DNA from: Deltaproteobacteria bacterium | GTDB lineage: Bacteria; Desulfobacterota; Syntrophia; Syntrophales; UBA2210 | Length of the DNA: 9,708 bases | Reading direction: 5' to 3' | NCBI GenBank assembly: GCA_016935935.1 | Contig: JAFGPZ010000232.1 | Location: forward strand, 1-9,708 | Shown here: piece after piece, positions 1 to 7,035 of the stretch | How positions within the stretch are numbered: the first letter of the stretch is position 1 | How the letters are laid out: every line of letters begins with the position of its first letter | Made by a program: the position numbers and the translations under genes | Notes under the pieces: model-generated | Told to the model about the DNA's origin: nothing | The model's input: the letters and a program-made list of their open reading frames with translations, nothing else | Database searches by the model: none

Positions 1-779
1 CTCTGCTCTCCGATAATGTAGTCCAGTTTTTTCAACTGGGCAAGCCCCAGGGCTCCCTGCAATTCATTCATGCGATAATTGAAACCAAGAATGCTCCTAC
101 CTTCGTCACCCCTTCCGACGTTGGGGTTGTGATCATGTCCGTGATCATGGTACCACTCGGCCCGGTCCGCCAGCTCTTTGTTGTCGGTGATAACCATGCC
201 ACCCTCACCTGTGGTCATGGTTTTTACGTAATCAAAGCTGAAGGTGCCCATGTCGCCGAAGGTACCCAGTTTTTTCCCCTTGTAGCTTCCACCGCAACTC
301 TGGGCAGTATCCTCAAGAATGAGGAGCTTGTTTTTTCTTGCCACCCTGACAATTTCTTCTATATTGGCAGGCGCTCCGCACATATGGACGGCAATGACTG
401 CCTTTGTTAGCGATGTCAGATTCTTTTCAATCCCCATCGGATCCAGCCCCATCGATTCATCGATATCGGCCATAACAGGTATTGCACCCGCCTCGAGAAT
501 GGACTCATAGGTTGCCACAAAAGTAAAGGAAGGGACGATGACTTCATCGCCCGGTCCGACATCCATGGCGTTGAGGGCTACGTGAAGTGCCGTTGATCCT
601 GATGTAACGCCCAGTGCGTATCCGGCACCACAATAGCGAGCAAATTCTTCTTCAAACTGCCGCACCTTAAAGATACCCTTTCTCCTTTCATCAAAACCAT
701 ACCTCATGAAAACGCCTGTTTCCATGACGTCCATGATTTCTTTCATTTCCTCTTGTCCTATAATTTCGTTTCCCGGCAT
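1..779 (-). CDS. DegT/DnrJ/EryC1/StrS-family PLP aminotransferase (C-terminus cut by window edge)
   Basis: I translated this directly from the minus strand; the reading frame is open from the ATG at 779 to the window edge (259 codons). Family members transfer an amino group, usually from glutamate, to a keto group, often on a sugar nucleotide, using pyridoxal phosphate in the cytoplasm. Visible landmarks are SGSTALHVAL (about 60-69, phosphate-binding start), GPGDEVIVPSFTFVAT (75-90), the PLP-nitrogen aspartate in LEDTAQS (D157) and the Schiff-base lysine in FDYVKTMTTGEGG (K186). Next come a histidine-rich stretch WYHDHGHDHN and the family signature GFNYRMNELQGALGLAQL. Usual length is about 370-420 residues, so roughly a third is missing. 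The ATG is supported by a good Shine-Dalgarno sequence just upstream. It follows the alcohol dehydrogenase by 24 bases, so the two are probably co-transcribed. The family is certain; the substrate is unknown. Confidence 0.95.
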   Translation of the reverse strand, partial: MPGNEIIGQEEMKEIMDVMETGVFMRYGFDERRKGIFKVRQFEEEFARYCGAGYALGVTSGSTALHVALNAMDVGPGDEVIVPSFTFVATYESILEAGAIPVMADIDESMGLDPMGIEKNLTSLTKAVIAVHMCGAPANIEEIVRVARKNKLLILEDTAQSCGGSYKGKKLGTFGDMGTFSFDYVKTMTTGEGGMVITDNKELADRAEWYHDHGHDHNPNVGRGDEGRSILGFNYRMNELQGALGLAQLKKLDYIIGEQ

Positions 780-782
780 TAT

Positions 783-790
783 CCTTCTCC
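783..790 (-). promoter_or_regulatory. Ribosome binding site of the DegT-family aminotransferase
   Basis: On the minus strand the sequence reads GGAGAAGG followed by three bases and then the ATG at 779. This purine-rich match to the 16S anti-Shine-Dalgarno sequence fixes the start of the aminotransferase. It lies inside the 24-base gap after the dehydrogenase stop codon. Confidence 0.75.
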
Positions 791-803
791 ATTGATGTTT
801 TTT

Positions 804-1961
804 TTAATATGCATCTTCGTATATGGCCACCGCATCCTCGATGGTAACGGTGCGGGGGTTGTTTTCAAGCGGTCTGGCAACCATCATAGCAGCTTCGGCG
901 AGTTTATGAAAGACCTCCCTGGTGATACCCAGTTTTTCCAGACTCGTATCTATGCCGCAGTCACGGATCAACTCTTCCACAGCTTCCACCGCCATTGCTG
1001 CCGCATCTTGTTGTGTTATGCCTTCGGTGGATTTCCCCATGTTCGCTGCTATTCGGGCAAACTTTTCCACTGCCCCCGAGACATTGAAACGCATGGTAGG
1101 TGCAAGCAGGACTGTATTGGCGATACCGTGGGATATTCCGTACTGACCACCGAGAGGGTATGATAGTGAATGCACTGCGGTGACTCCCGCATTTGCAAGG
1201 CCAAGGCCCGCATACATGCTGCCAAGAAGCATATTTGACCGGGCCTCCACATTTTTTCCGTCATTCACACAGGTCCTTAAATTGTCTGAGATGAGTCCGA
1301 TTGCCTCCATCGAGATCATTTCACTCATGGGACTTGAGATAATCGACGTGTAGGACTCAATGGCGTGACAGAGGGCGTCCAGACCGGTTGCCGCCGTCAC
1401 TGACGGGGGAACACTCACAGTAAGTTCAGGATCCAGGAGTGCGACATCGGGATACATGTATATACTGTTAATGCCCTCCTTCTTGCTAAGGTCTTTTCGT
1501 ATGAATACAGCCGTAAATGTAACCTCACTCCCTGTTCCCGCCGTTGTGGGAACCATTATGGTGGGAAGGCCCGGCGCGGGCACTCTGTTCAGTCCCAGGT
1601 AATCCTGAGCTTTACCCCCATTTTGGGCAATCACTGCCGCCGCTTTTGCAACATCCATGGTGCTGCCCCCTCCAATTCCAATGACAAGGTCACACCTTTC
1701 TTTTTTGGAAAGGTCGGCCCCCTCATCTGCCAGTTTCAACTCCGGTTCTCCGGTGATTCCGTCGTAGATGATACAATTCCCCTCTGCTTCACCACAACAT
1801 TTTGACATCTTCTGGCGAAATGCTTCAGATGAAAGATTGCCGTCCAGAAAGATAATTGGCCGTTTTGCCCCCAGTTCAGCTATATGATCGGAAAGCGTTT
1901 TGATCGATCCGCTTCCGAAAACCAGTTTTTTTGCTCCCCTAAAGGTGAATGTTTTTTGCAT
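804..1961 (-). CDS. Iron-containing (group III) alcohol dehydrogenase
   Basis: This is a complete 385-residue protein, the normal length for the family. These cytoplasmic enzymes interconvert alcohols and aldehydes or ketones with NAD(P)H and a bound Fe2+ (sometimes Zn2+). The N-terminal dinucleotide-binding domain carries GIGGGSTMDVAKAAAV (about 95-110, with the GGGS loop and D103), followed by PTTAGTGSEVTFTAV (138-152). The expected metal ligands are all present: D195 and H199 in TGLDALCHAIESY, H264 in AVHSLSYPLGG, and H278 in YGISHGIANTVLL. In FucO-like enzymes a second histidine sits four residues after the third ligand; here it is tyrosine (Y268), as I recall also in some other subfamilies. 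The ATG at 1961 has a strong AAGGAG upstream. It lies 30 bases after the AIR-synthase-like gene and 24 bases before the aminotransferase, suggesting an alcohol-to-carbonyl step ahead of amination, or disposal of an aldehyde. The substrate cannot be read from the sequence. Confidence 0.96.
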   Translation of the reverse strand: MQKTFTFRGAKKLVFGSGSIKTLSDHIAELGAKRPIIFLDGNLSSEAFRQKMSKCCGEAEGNCIIYDGITGEPELKLADEGADLSKKERCDLVIGIGGGSTMDVAKAAAVIAQNGGKAQDYLGLNRVPAPGLPTIMVPTTAGTGSEVTFTAVFIRKDLSKKEGINSIYMYPDVALLDPELTVSVPPSVTAATGLDALCHAIESYTSIISSPMSEMISMEAIGLISDNLRTCVNDGKNVEARSNMLLGSMYAGLGLANAGVTAVHSLSYPLGGQYGISHGIANTVLLAPTMRFNVSGAVEKFARIAANMGKSTEGITQQDAAAMAVEAVEELIRDCGIDTSLEKLGITREVFHKLAEAAMMVARPLENNPRTVTIEDAVAIYEDAY

Positions 1962-1966
1962 TATTT

Positions 1967-1972
1967 CTCCTT
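1967..1972 (-). promoter_or_regulatory. Ribosome binding site of the iron alcohol dehydrogenase
   Basis: The minus strand reads AAGGAG, then five bases (AAATA), then the ATG at 1961. This is a near-consensus Shine-Dalgarno sequence at good spacing, within the 30-base gap after the AIR-synthase-like gene. It supports the chosen start. Confidence 0.8.
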
Positions 1973-1991
1973 GATTTTTATAAGTTAAAGT

Positions 1992-2999
1992 TTAGCCAAG
2001 AATCTTTGATAATTCATCCTGATGATATACAGGTAGAGGCAATGCCTTTACCCCCTTAATCAGTGTCCTTCCCTTTTCCAGGCTCACCATGACACCGATT
2101 CTGGCGGCAGGGATGCCTTCGAGAGACAACCTTTCTATAACACTGTCAGTGGCAGAGGGTGAAATCGAAATGAGGAGCGCCCCGGATGCAAAGGTACCAA
2201 GGGGATTTATGTTGTAAAAATCACAGAGGACCATTGTTTCCTCCCTGACAGGGATGGCATCGTGAAATACCTCTACGCCCAGGTTGCTCGCCTGCGCCAT
2301 TTCAAAGATTCCCGTTGTGACTCCTCCCTCTGTTGGATCGTGAAGGGCATGTACCTCGTTCAAGCCCTTCAATACAGATGCATCATGTACCACACTGATT
2401 CCAGGGTCAAAAAGAAAATTCTTTGCCCTTTCAATCAGGTCCTCAGGAAACTTGACCTTCAGTTCCTTTTCCTTTTCTCTGGCGATGAGAGATGTCGCCT
2501 CTATGGCCGCCGATTTTGTTATGATAAGATCGTCACCAACCCGGGCTGCCGAGGTGGGTTTGAGATCTGTCTTTTTCACTTCCCCCAGCATCTGTCCGAT
2601 GACGACGGGGGTGGTGACGGCCTTTGTAACTTCGGTATGGCCGCCGCAGTAGACTATTCCCAGCGCTTCGCAGCTTTTTGAAATCTGTGAGAATATCAGT
2701 TCCAGGTTTCTTTCTCCACTCGCCTCCGGCAAGAGAATCGTCGCGAGAAACCAAAGGGGGCTGCCACCCATGGATACGATGTCATTGGCATTGATGTTTA
2801 CCACGTAATAGCCGATCTCGTCTGTAGCTCCCGTTATGGGATCCGTTTTTGCTATGAGATAGCGGTCTTTCATGTCGATGACGGCTGCGTCCTCACCGAT
2901 CCCCGATCCGATTATGACACGGTCGCTCCGGTGAGTGTATTTATTTAGCAGCTTCTGAAGACTATCCATGTGGATCTTACCTATTTCCAGTTTGGACAT
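1992..2999 (-). CDS. AIR synthase-related protein (PurM/HypE/ThiL/SelD fold), specific function unknown
   Basis: The protein has 335 residues from the ATG at 2999. The superfamily uses ATP to activate small substrates: PurM, ThiL, SelD and HypE all share this two-domain fold. Landmarks are the glycine/acidic nucleotide- and metal-binding segment GSGIGEDAAV (about 31-40), TDP (52-54), NINANDIVSMGG (67-79), CGGHTEVT (118-125) and, in the C-terminal domain, HDPTEGGV (220-227). GGHTE and HDPTEGG resemble HypE-like members most closely. However, the protein ends in DELSKILG and lacks the terminal PRIC-type cysteine that HypE carbamoylates, and no hydrogenase genes are nearby, so it is probably not a true HypE. 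An ATG at 3023 is in frame and would add eight residues, overlapping the permease by 19 bases. I prefer 2999 because the product then begins MSKLEIGKIH, like relatives, and a purine-rich stretch (GAGAAGGGGA) lies upstream. It is tightly coupled to the permease, so it may act on the imported compound. Confidence 0.88.
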   Translation of the reverse strand: MSKLEIGKIHMDSLQKLLNKYTHRSDRVIIGSGIGEDAAVIDMKDRYLIAKTDPITGATDEIGYYVVNINANDIVSMGGSPLWFLATILLPEASGERNLELIFSQISKSCEALGIVYCGGHTEVTKAVTTPVVIGQMLGEVKKTDLKPTSAARVGDDLIITKSAAIEATSLIAREKEKELKVKFPEDLIERAKNFLFDPGISVVHDASVLKGLNEVHALHDPTEGGVTTGIFEMAQASNLGVEVFHDAIPVREETMVLCDFYNINPLGTFASGALLISISPSATDSVIERLSLEGIPAARIGVMVSLEKGRTLIKGVKALPLPVYHQDELSKILG

Positions 3000-3004
3000 G
3001 GTCT

Positions 3005-4273
3005 TTAGCGTCCCCTTCTCCATAATGTCATAATGTAATAGGCAAGACCGGCAACAACTATGGAAGGGATGGAACCTCCGACCGGGTATTGCATGAATGC
3101 AATAAACTCGTAGATGCCAAAACCAACCGCCCAGGAGATAATTGCTATAATGTTAAAACCCCTGAAATACCAGTAGTCACCACCTGTCTTGTAGAGATCT
3201 TCAATCTGCAGCCTCCGCTTACGTATGATGAAATAGTCAGTCAGTATGACTCCGAAGAGGGGCATAAACATGGCGCCTATGAAGAGGAGAAAGTTTTCAT
3301 ACTGCCCCATGGGGAAGACAAGGGCAACAAGTATGGAGAGTATCCCTGTAATCCACATAAGTGTCCTGGACGCGATACGGGAGGAGATGTTCATCATGGA
3401 ACAGGTTGCGGAGTAGACGTCAGGAAAATCTGATGTTATCGTCGAAAGCAGGACCATGATTAGTGCGGGAATGGCCAGGCCTGCCTTTCCCATTGTTTCC
3501 AGGATCAAGGTCCCCGGATCGGTAGAACCGGTGAGAAGTGCTGCCACCAGACCCAGCACATACATCCAGGAGGATATAAGAAAGTACCCCCACCAGGTGT
3601 TCCAGAACGCCGGCGCTGTTCTCTTCGAAAAACGGGAGTAATCGGAAACCAGCGGGAGCCACGATATGGGCATGGCAATGACGAGATCAAGGCCAGCCAT
3701 AAAGGACATCTCTCTTGTTCCAGCAGTCGATAAAGTTCCCCCTAATTCGCGGAAGGACACTGCCGTCATCACAATAATAACGAGAAGCAGGACGACAATG
3801 GCACAATTCTGCATTATTCTCCACACAGATTTACCGGTGTAAAGTGCCCACAAAAGGGTTCCAAGGCCGACAAGTACGATCCAGAAGTGGTTCGATGCCA
3901 GAATACCCCCCATTGGTTTTCCGAGCAGGCTGCCTGCCTGCCCCGCTATGATGAGCATGATTGCCGCCCACCCGATAAGCTGTATGATATTCAAAAAGGC
4001 GGGGAATCTAGACCCCATGATTCCGAAGGATGGCCTGACTGACACCATGGCCATGATGCCGTGATCGGAACCCATGATACCCCCCAGAGCCATAAAGGAA
4101 TTTCCTATAATATGACCAAGTATGATTGCCCAGAGACCCATCCAGAGTCCCATGGGAGCAAGGAAACCGCCCGCCCATATCTCCGCAAGGGATATGGCAA
4201 CGCCAGCCCACAGCACGAAATAATCTACGCCACCAAGCGTTCTTTCCGATAACCTGACCGGTTTAATATCCAT
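3005..4273 (-). CDS. NCS1-family nucleobase/cation symporter, CytX-like (predicted hydroxymethylpyrimidine-type permease)
   Basis: This is a polytopic inner-membrane protein of about 422 residues with many hydrophobic helices, about twelve as usual for nucleobase:cation symporter-1 proteins. These import pyrimidines, purines, hydantoins or thiamine precursors with H+ or Na+. Supporting motifs are ISLAEIWAGGFLAPMG near the first helix (about 29-44), LGHIIGN, PSFGIMGS, NIIQLIGWAAIM (97-108), ISWLPLVSDYSRFSK in the middle (205-219), SDFPDVYSATCSMMNIS (283-299), and PLFGVILTDYFIIRKRR before the last helices (340-356). The pattern looks closer to CytX, predicted to carry hydroxymethylpyrimidine, than to cytosine permease CodB. 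No thiamine gene or TPP riboswitch is visible here, so the cargo stays open. The start is the ATG at 4273; a GTG two codons earlier (4279) is also possible, with a weak purine-rich stretch upstream. Its stop lies only five bases before the preferred start of the AIR-synthase-like gene, indicating translational coupling. Confidence 0.92.
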   Translation of the reverse strand: MDIKPVRLSERTLGGVDYFVLWAGVAISLAEIWAGGFLAPMGLWMGLWAIILGHIIGNSFMALGGIMGSDHGIMAMVSVRPSFGIMGSRFPAFLNIIQLIGWAAIMLIIAGQAGSLLGKPMGGILASNHFWIVLVGLGTLLWALYTGKSVWRIMQNCAIVVLLLVIIVMTAVSFRELGGTLSTAGTREMSFMAGLDLVIAMPISWLPLVSDYSRFSKRTAPAFWNTWWGYFLISSWMYVLGLVAALLTGSTDPGTLILETMGKAGLAIPALIMVLLSTITSDFPDVYSATCSMMNISSRIASRTLMWITGILSILVALVFPMGQYENFLLFIGAMFMPLFGVILTDYFIIRKRRLQIEDLYKTGGDYWYFRGFNIIAIISWAVGFGIYEFIAFMQYPVGGSIPSIVVAGLAYYIMTLWRRGR

Positions 4274-4323
4274 CGCCACGTATTCTTTCTTTTTCTTCTA
4301 AAACACGACCGTGCCTCAAGAAC

Positions 4324-6957
4324 TTACCCATAGTAACACAGTACCTTCTGGTTAACTATGTCGGCGACTATCTTGAGCGCCTTCCTGTCTATATCAAATA
4401 CCTTAATTGCCGCGCTATATTTGCCACCATCCGGGATCAGCTTCCCCAGTTGATTGTGTGATTTTTCCAATGATTCGGCGTCAAAATACACCCCTTTATT
4501 TTCAGGGAAAATGGCCACATAAAAAATTCCAGTTTCCACGAGATCCTGGAAGAAGTGCGTGCCGAATGAAAGTTCCGGCATCAGGTTCCCATCGGAGTGA
4601 GCTATTTCGCCAAGGACAGCGATATTGTTGATCTCCGAAAAGTTTACAGGCACTCCCAGTGAAGGCGTGGTGGATCCCCATCTTCCCGGACCAAGGAGCA
4701 TTATGGGCAGTTCATCCTTTTTTAGTATGAGGCGGTTGAGCCTGCCTATAATTCGTGCGATATCATATTTCTCAGAAATGGTTAGTTTTGTATATGATTC
4801 GGGTTTCACATAAATGATCCTGCCGATGGACTGAGAAATACTTCCGCCGAAGAAGCTTCCCTCCGATTCGAAAATTATTCTCGATCTATCCACCCTTTCT
4901 GGCAGTGTAACTCTCTTTTCCAGACCGATAGTCTGCAAGGGCCTGCATTGTACCACGTTGATTTTAAAACCCTTACCATCTGTGAAATTTACGGTAAACT
5001 CGATGTCAACTGGATATTCGTATATGGTCTCCAACTTTTTCAACATTTTCCCCACAATCTTCACAAAGGAAGTATTTGAAAGGAAGTTGTCAAAGGTAAT
5101 GACCCACGCCTTCTGATGGGTTATCCCCAACTGCCGCAACTGGCTGTCCGTTTCATGATCCCTGACACCGATTCTTTCCATATCTATTTCGATACCTTCT
5201 CCCATCAAGTCAAACAACGGAGCAGTCTTCAGTGTGTTGTCAGTCAGGTCGAGAACGTCTACATCATGTTGCGAATATTTTCTCGTATCCTTCATACCAG
5301 CGTGGGGTCTTAACAGTGGTGCATCCAGAGCGACTATCCTTGGATAATCGCCCTCAACACGATTCACAGCCCTCGTCCCCAATCCGAATACCAGGCGGAG
5401 CATCCCCGCTGTCGGCTTCATCTCCTTCTTCCATACGAAGGTATTGTATGAGGTTCCGACTCCTGCCAAATCGGGAAAATAATAGTGGTTGCGGTAGGAT
5501 CCTGAGACGCGCTGAATCAGTAGGGCCATCTGTTCGTCGGCCTCATCCATGTTTCTCTGTCTCCGGTAAGAAAGGGCGTTTTCGTTCATCATGCTGGCAT
5601 ATATTGTGCGCACCGCATCTTCAAAACGGAGGTATCGTTCCTCGGGAGTGCCCTGATTGACACAAAAGATGCTTTCATACTTTCCCGCGAAGGCATTGCC
5701 GAAGGAATCTTCCAGAAGACTGCTGGAGCGGACGATGATGGGGGACTGGCCGAAATATTCCAGCATCCGCATAAAATGTTCTTTAATTTCGTCGGGAAAG
5801 GTCCCGTGCAGCATCTTTTCCCTTAAAGCAGACGCCTCGGCAAAGTATCCCTCCCTTGTCTTCTGTTTCATTCTCAGTCGCCACCATCCATTCTGAACCA
5901 GATAAGTATAAAAGAGGTCGGACCCGACATAAAAGGAATCGTGCGGTTCCAGCCAGGTGCCCCAGTTTGTACTTTTATCTCTTTCCAGAATCTTCCGCGC
6001 AAGGAGCATTCCGAGCGTCTTACCTCCGAGGAAACCGGTGCCAAGCAGTCTCTTGCGTATTTCGAGCAGATCTTCGAGAGAAAAGTTTTCCCTTACAAGG
6101 ATCGACATTCGAGGTTCCCTCGTCATCATTATCCGGCATATTCGGGCAATCATTTCTTCCTGTTTGTCAGGCGCCCATGGTTTTGCCGTAAGCTCTTCGG
6201 CTTCCATGAACAGACGATCCCAGTAATCGAGTCTTAGCTCGACTCGTTCCCTCTTCCGTCGGGCAATGCTGGATTGCAATTTGGCTGCATCTACACTATC
6301 TACAACGGGAATACATTTTTGACCCTCTTTTTTGTGAGGGAGAAACATTGTAGGAGAATATCTTTTCCACAGTTTGATTGGATGGATATACATGTTACCG
6401 TCGACATTGTAGATATCTATCAGGACCTGAGTCGTATCCCTGATGGCTGCCACCGTCTGAAAGGAATGTCGTTCACGTATTATCGCAAAGTGTGCCACCG
6501 TATTTAATTCAAAGAGATATGGGCAGGTTATCGTGAAAAAGTTTCCCATCATCAGATCTGTCGCCCATGAAGACTGGAGGTTTGAGAGACTGTCAAATAT
6601 GTAATAGACATGTGTTCCCTCTTTGGTGATAATATTGTGGACTTCCGTCGAGAAGAATTCGAATCCGCTTGAAGGATCGAGTCGATATGTATTGATATCC
6701 CTATGGGGTCTGATGATTGGTTCGTGATTTCCGAACTGCATATAGACAACGCGCTTCTTTTCTTTCAGCGCCCTTTTGACGAAAAACCGAATAAAATATT
6801 CGTAATCTTCAAGGGTATCAACCTGCCACACCACATTGTCTCCTACTCGCAGATGTCCTATAACCTTGTCGAGAGAGTTGAGACCTGTGCTGACCGTCTG
6901 TGAGTGATTGTGGTGTTCCTTTCGCTGGCCTTCCTTTTTTCTATTCTTCTCTATCAT
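4324..6957 (-). CDS. PEP/pyruvate-binding (PPDK N-terminal-like) protein with degenerate RecA/KaiC-like N-terminal domain
   Basis: The protein has 877 residues, is complete, and has no recognised name. Residues about 22-200 look like a RecA/KaiC-type domain: VSTGLNSLDKVIG at the front, a position matching Walker A that reads VGDNVVWQV without the GKT/GKS, and a Walker-B-like YYIFDSLSNL (118-127). Residues about 300-675 match the ATP-grasp domain of PEP synthase and pyruvate phosphate dikinase: GFLGGKTLGML (308-318), PIIVRSSSLLEDSFGNAFAG (406-425), EGDYPRIV (535-542), DIEF (651-654) and VQCRPLQT (669-676). After that, the usual swivelling phosphohistidine domain (T-S/C-H motif) and the PEP-binding barrel are absent. 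In their place is a roughly 200-residue region with FFGGSISQSIGRIIYVKP, LLGPGRWGSTTPSLGVP (754-770) and SFGTHFFQDL (797-806). It is therefore unlikely to be a working PEP synthase; an ATP-dependent phosphotransfer or regulatory role is inference. The ATG at 6957 follows a G-rich Shine-Dalgarno-like stretch. The gene lies 78 bases after carB and about 50 before the permease. Confidence 0.9.
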   Translation of the reverse strand: MIEKNRKKEGQRKEHHNHSQTVSTGLNSLDKVIGHLRVGDNVVWQVDTLEDYEYFIRFFVKRALKEKKRVVYMQFGNHEPIIRPHRDINTYRLDPSSGFEFFSTEVHNIITKEGTHVYYIFDSLSNLQSSWATDLMMGNFFTITCPYLFELNTVAHFAIIRERHSFQTVAAIRDTTQVLIDIYNVDGNMYIHPIKLWKRYSPTMFLPHKKEGQKCIPVVDSVDAAKLQSSIARRKRERVELRLDYWDRLFMEAEELTAKPWAPDKQEEMIARICRIMMTREPRMSILVRENFSLEDLLEIRKRLLGTGFLGGKTLGMLLARKILERDKSTNWGTWLEPHDSFYVGSDLFYTYLVQNGWWRLRMKQKTREGYFAEASALREKMLHGTFPDEIKEHFMRMLEYFGQSPIIVRSSSLLEDSFGNAFAGKYESIFCVNQGTPEERYLRFEDAVRTIYASMMNENALSYRRQRNMDEADEQMALLIQRVSGSYRNHYYFPDLAGVGTSYNTFVWKKEMKPTAGMLRLVFGLGTRAVNRVEGDYPRIVALDAPLLRPHAGMKDTRKYSQHDVDVLDLTDNTLKTAPLFDLMGEGIEIDMERIGVRDHETDSQLRQLGITHQKAWVITFDNFLSNTSFVKIVGKMLKKLETIYEYPVDIEFTVNFTDGKGFKINVVQCRPLQTIGLEKRVTLPERVDRSRIIFESEGSFFGGSISQSIGRIIYVKPESYTKLTISEKYDIARIIGRLNRLILKKDELPIMLLGPGRWGSTTPSLGVPVNFSEINNIAVLGEIAHSDGNLMPELSFGTHFFQDLVETGIFYVAIFPENKGVYFDAESLEKSHNQLGKLIPDGGKYSAAIKVFDIDRKALKIVADIVNQKVLCYYG

Positions 6958-7035
6958 CCATACCTACCCCCGCTTTGCTATCAACTGAACGGCAGGGCGA
7001 TACACCCCCCCCCACGCACTTTTTCAGAAGATAGA
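6958..7035. other. Intergenic region with a G9/C9 homopolymer, between carB and the fusion gene
   Basis: These 78 bases form the longest gap in the window. I see no convincing -35/-10 promoter and no hairpin followed by a T run on the minus strand, so read-through from carB is plausible. The notable feature is an uninterrupted run of nine C at 7005-7013, which is nine G on the transcribed sense strand, about 50 bases ahead of the fusion gene start. Confidence 0.6.
6963..6971 (-). promoter_or_regulatory. Probable ribosome binding site of the PEP/pyruvate-binding fusion gene
   Basis: The minus strand reads GGGGGTAGG, then five bases, then the ATG at 6957. The G-rich match and its spacing fit a Shine-Dalgarno sequence and support this start. 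The next in-frame methionine is about 70 codons further on, inside the RecA-like domain. Confidence 0.5.

Noticed and set aside
129..410. Plus-strand open frame of 93 codons near the left edge
   Set aside because: The minus strand here encodes the aminotransferase PLP-lysine region with clear family motifs, so the plus-strand frame is incidental.
753..1163. Plus-strand open frame of 136 codons spanning the aminotransferase/dehydrogenase junction
   Set aside because: It runs antisense to both genes and their ribosome binding site, and nothing in the translation resembles a known family.
4308..4317. Short inverted repeat (CACGACCGTG) after the fusion gene stop, considered as a terminator
   Set aside because: The stem is only four base pairs with a two-base loop, and what follows is purine-rich rather than a T run. 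It cannot form a stable intrinsic terminator.
4280..4323. Possible TPP riboswitch leader ahead of the CytX-like permease
   Set aside because: The gap is only about 44-50 bases, too short for a TPP riboswitch, and none of its conserved segments is visible.
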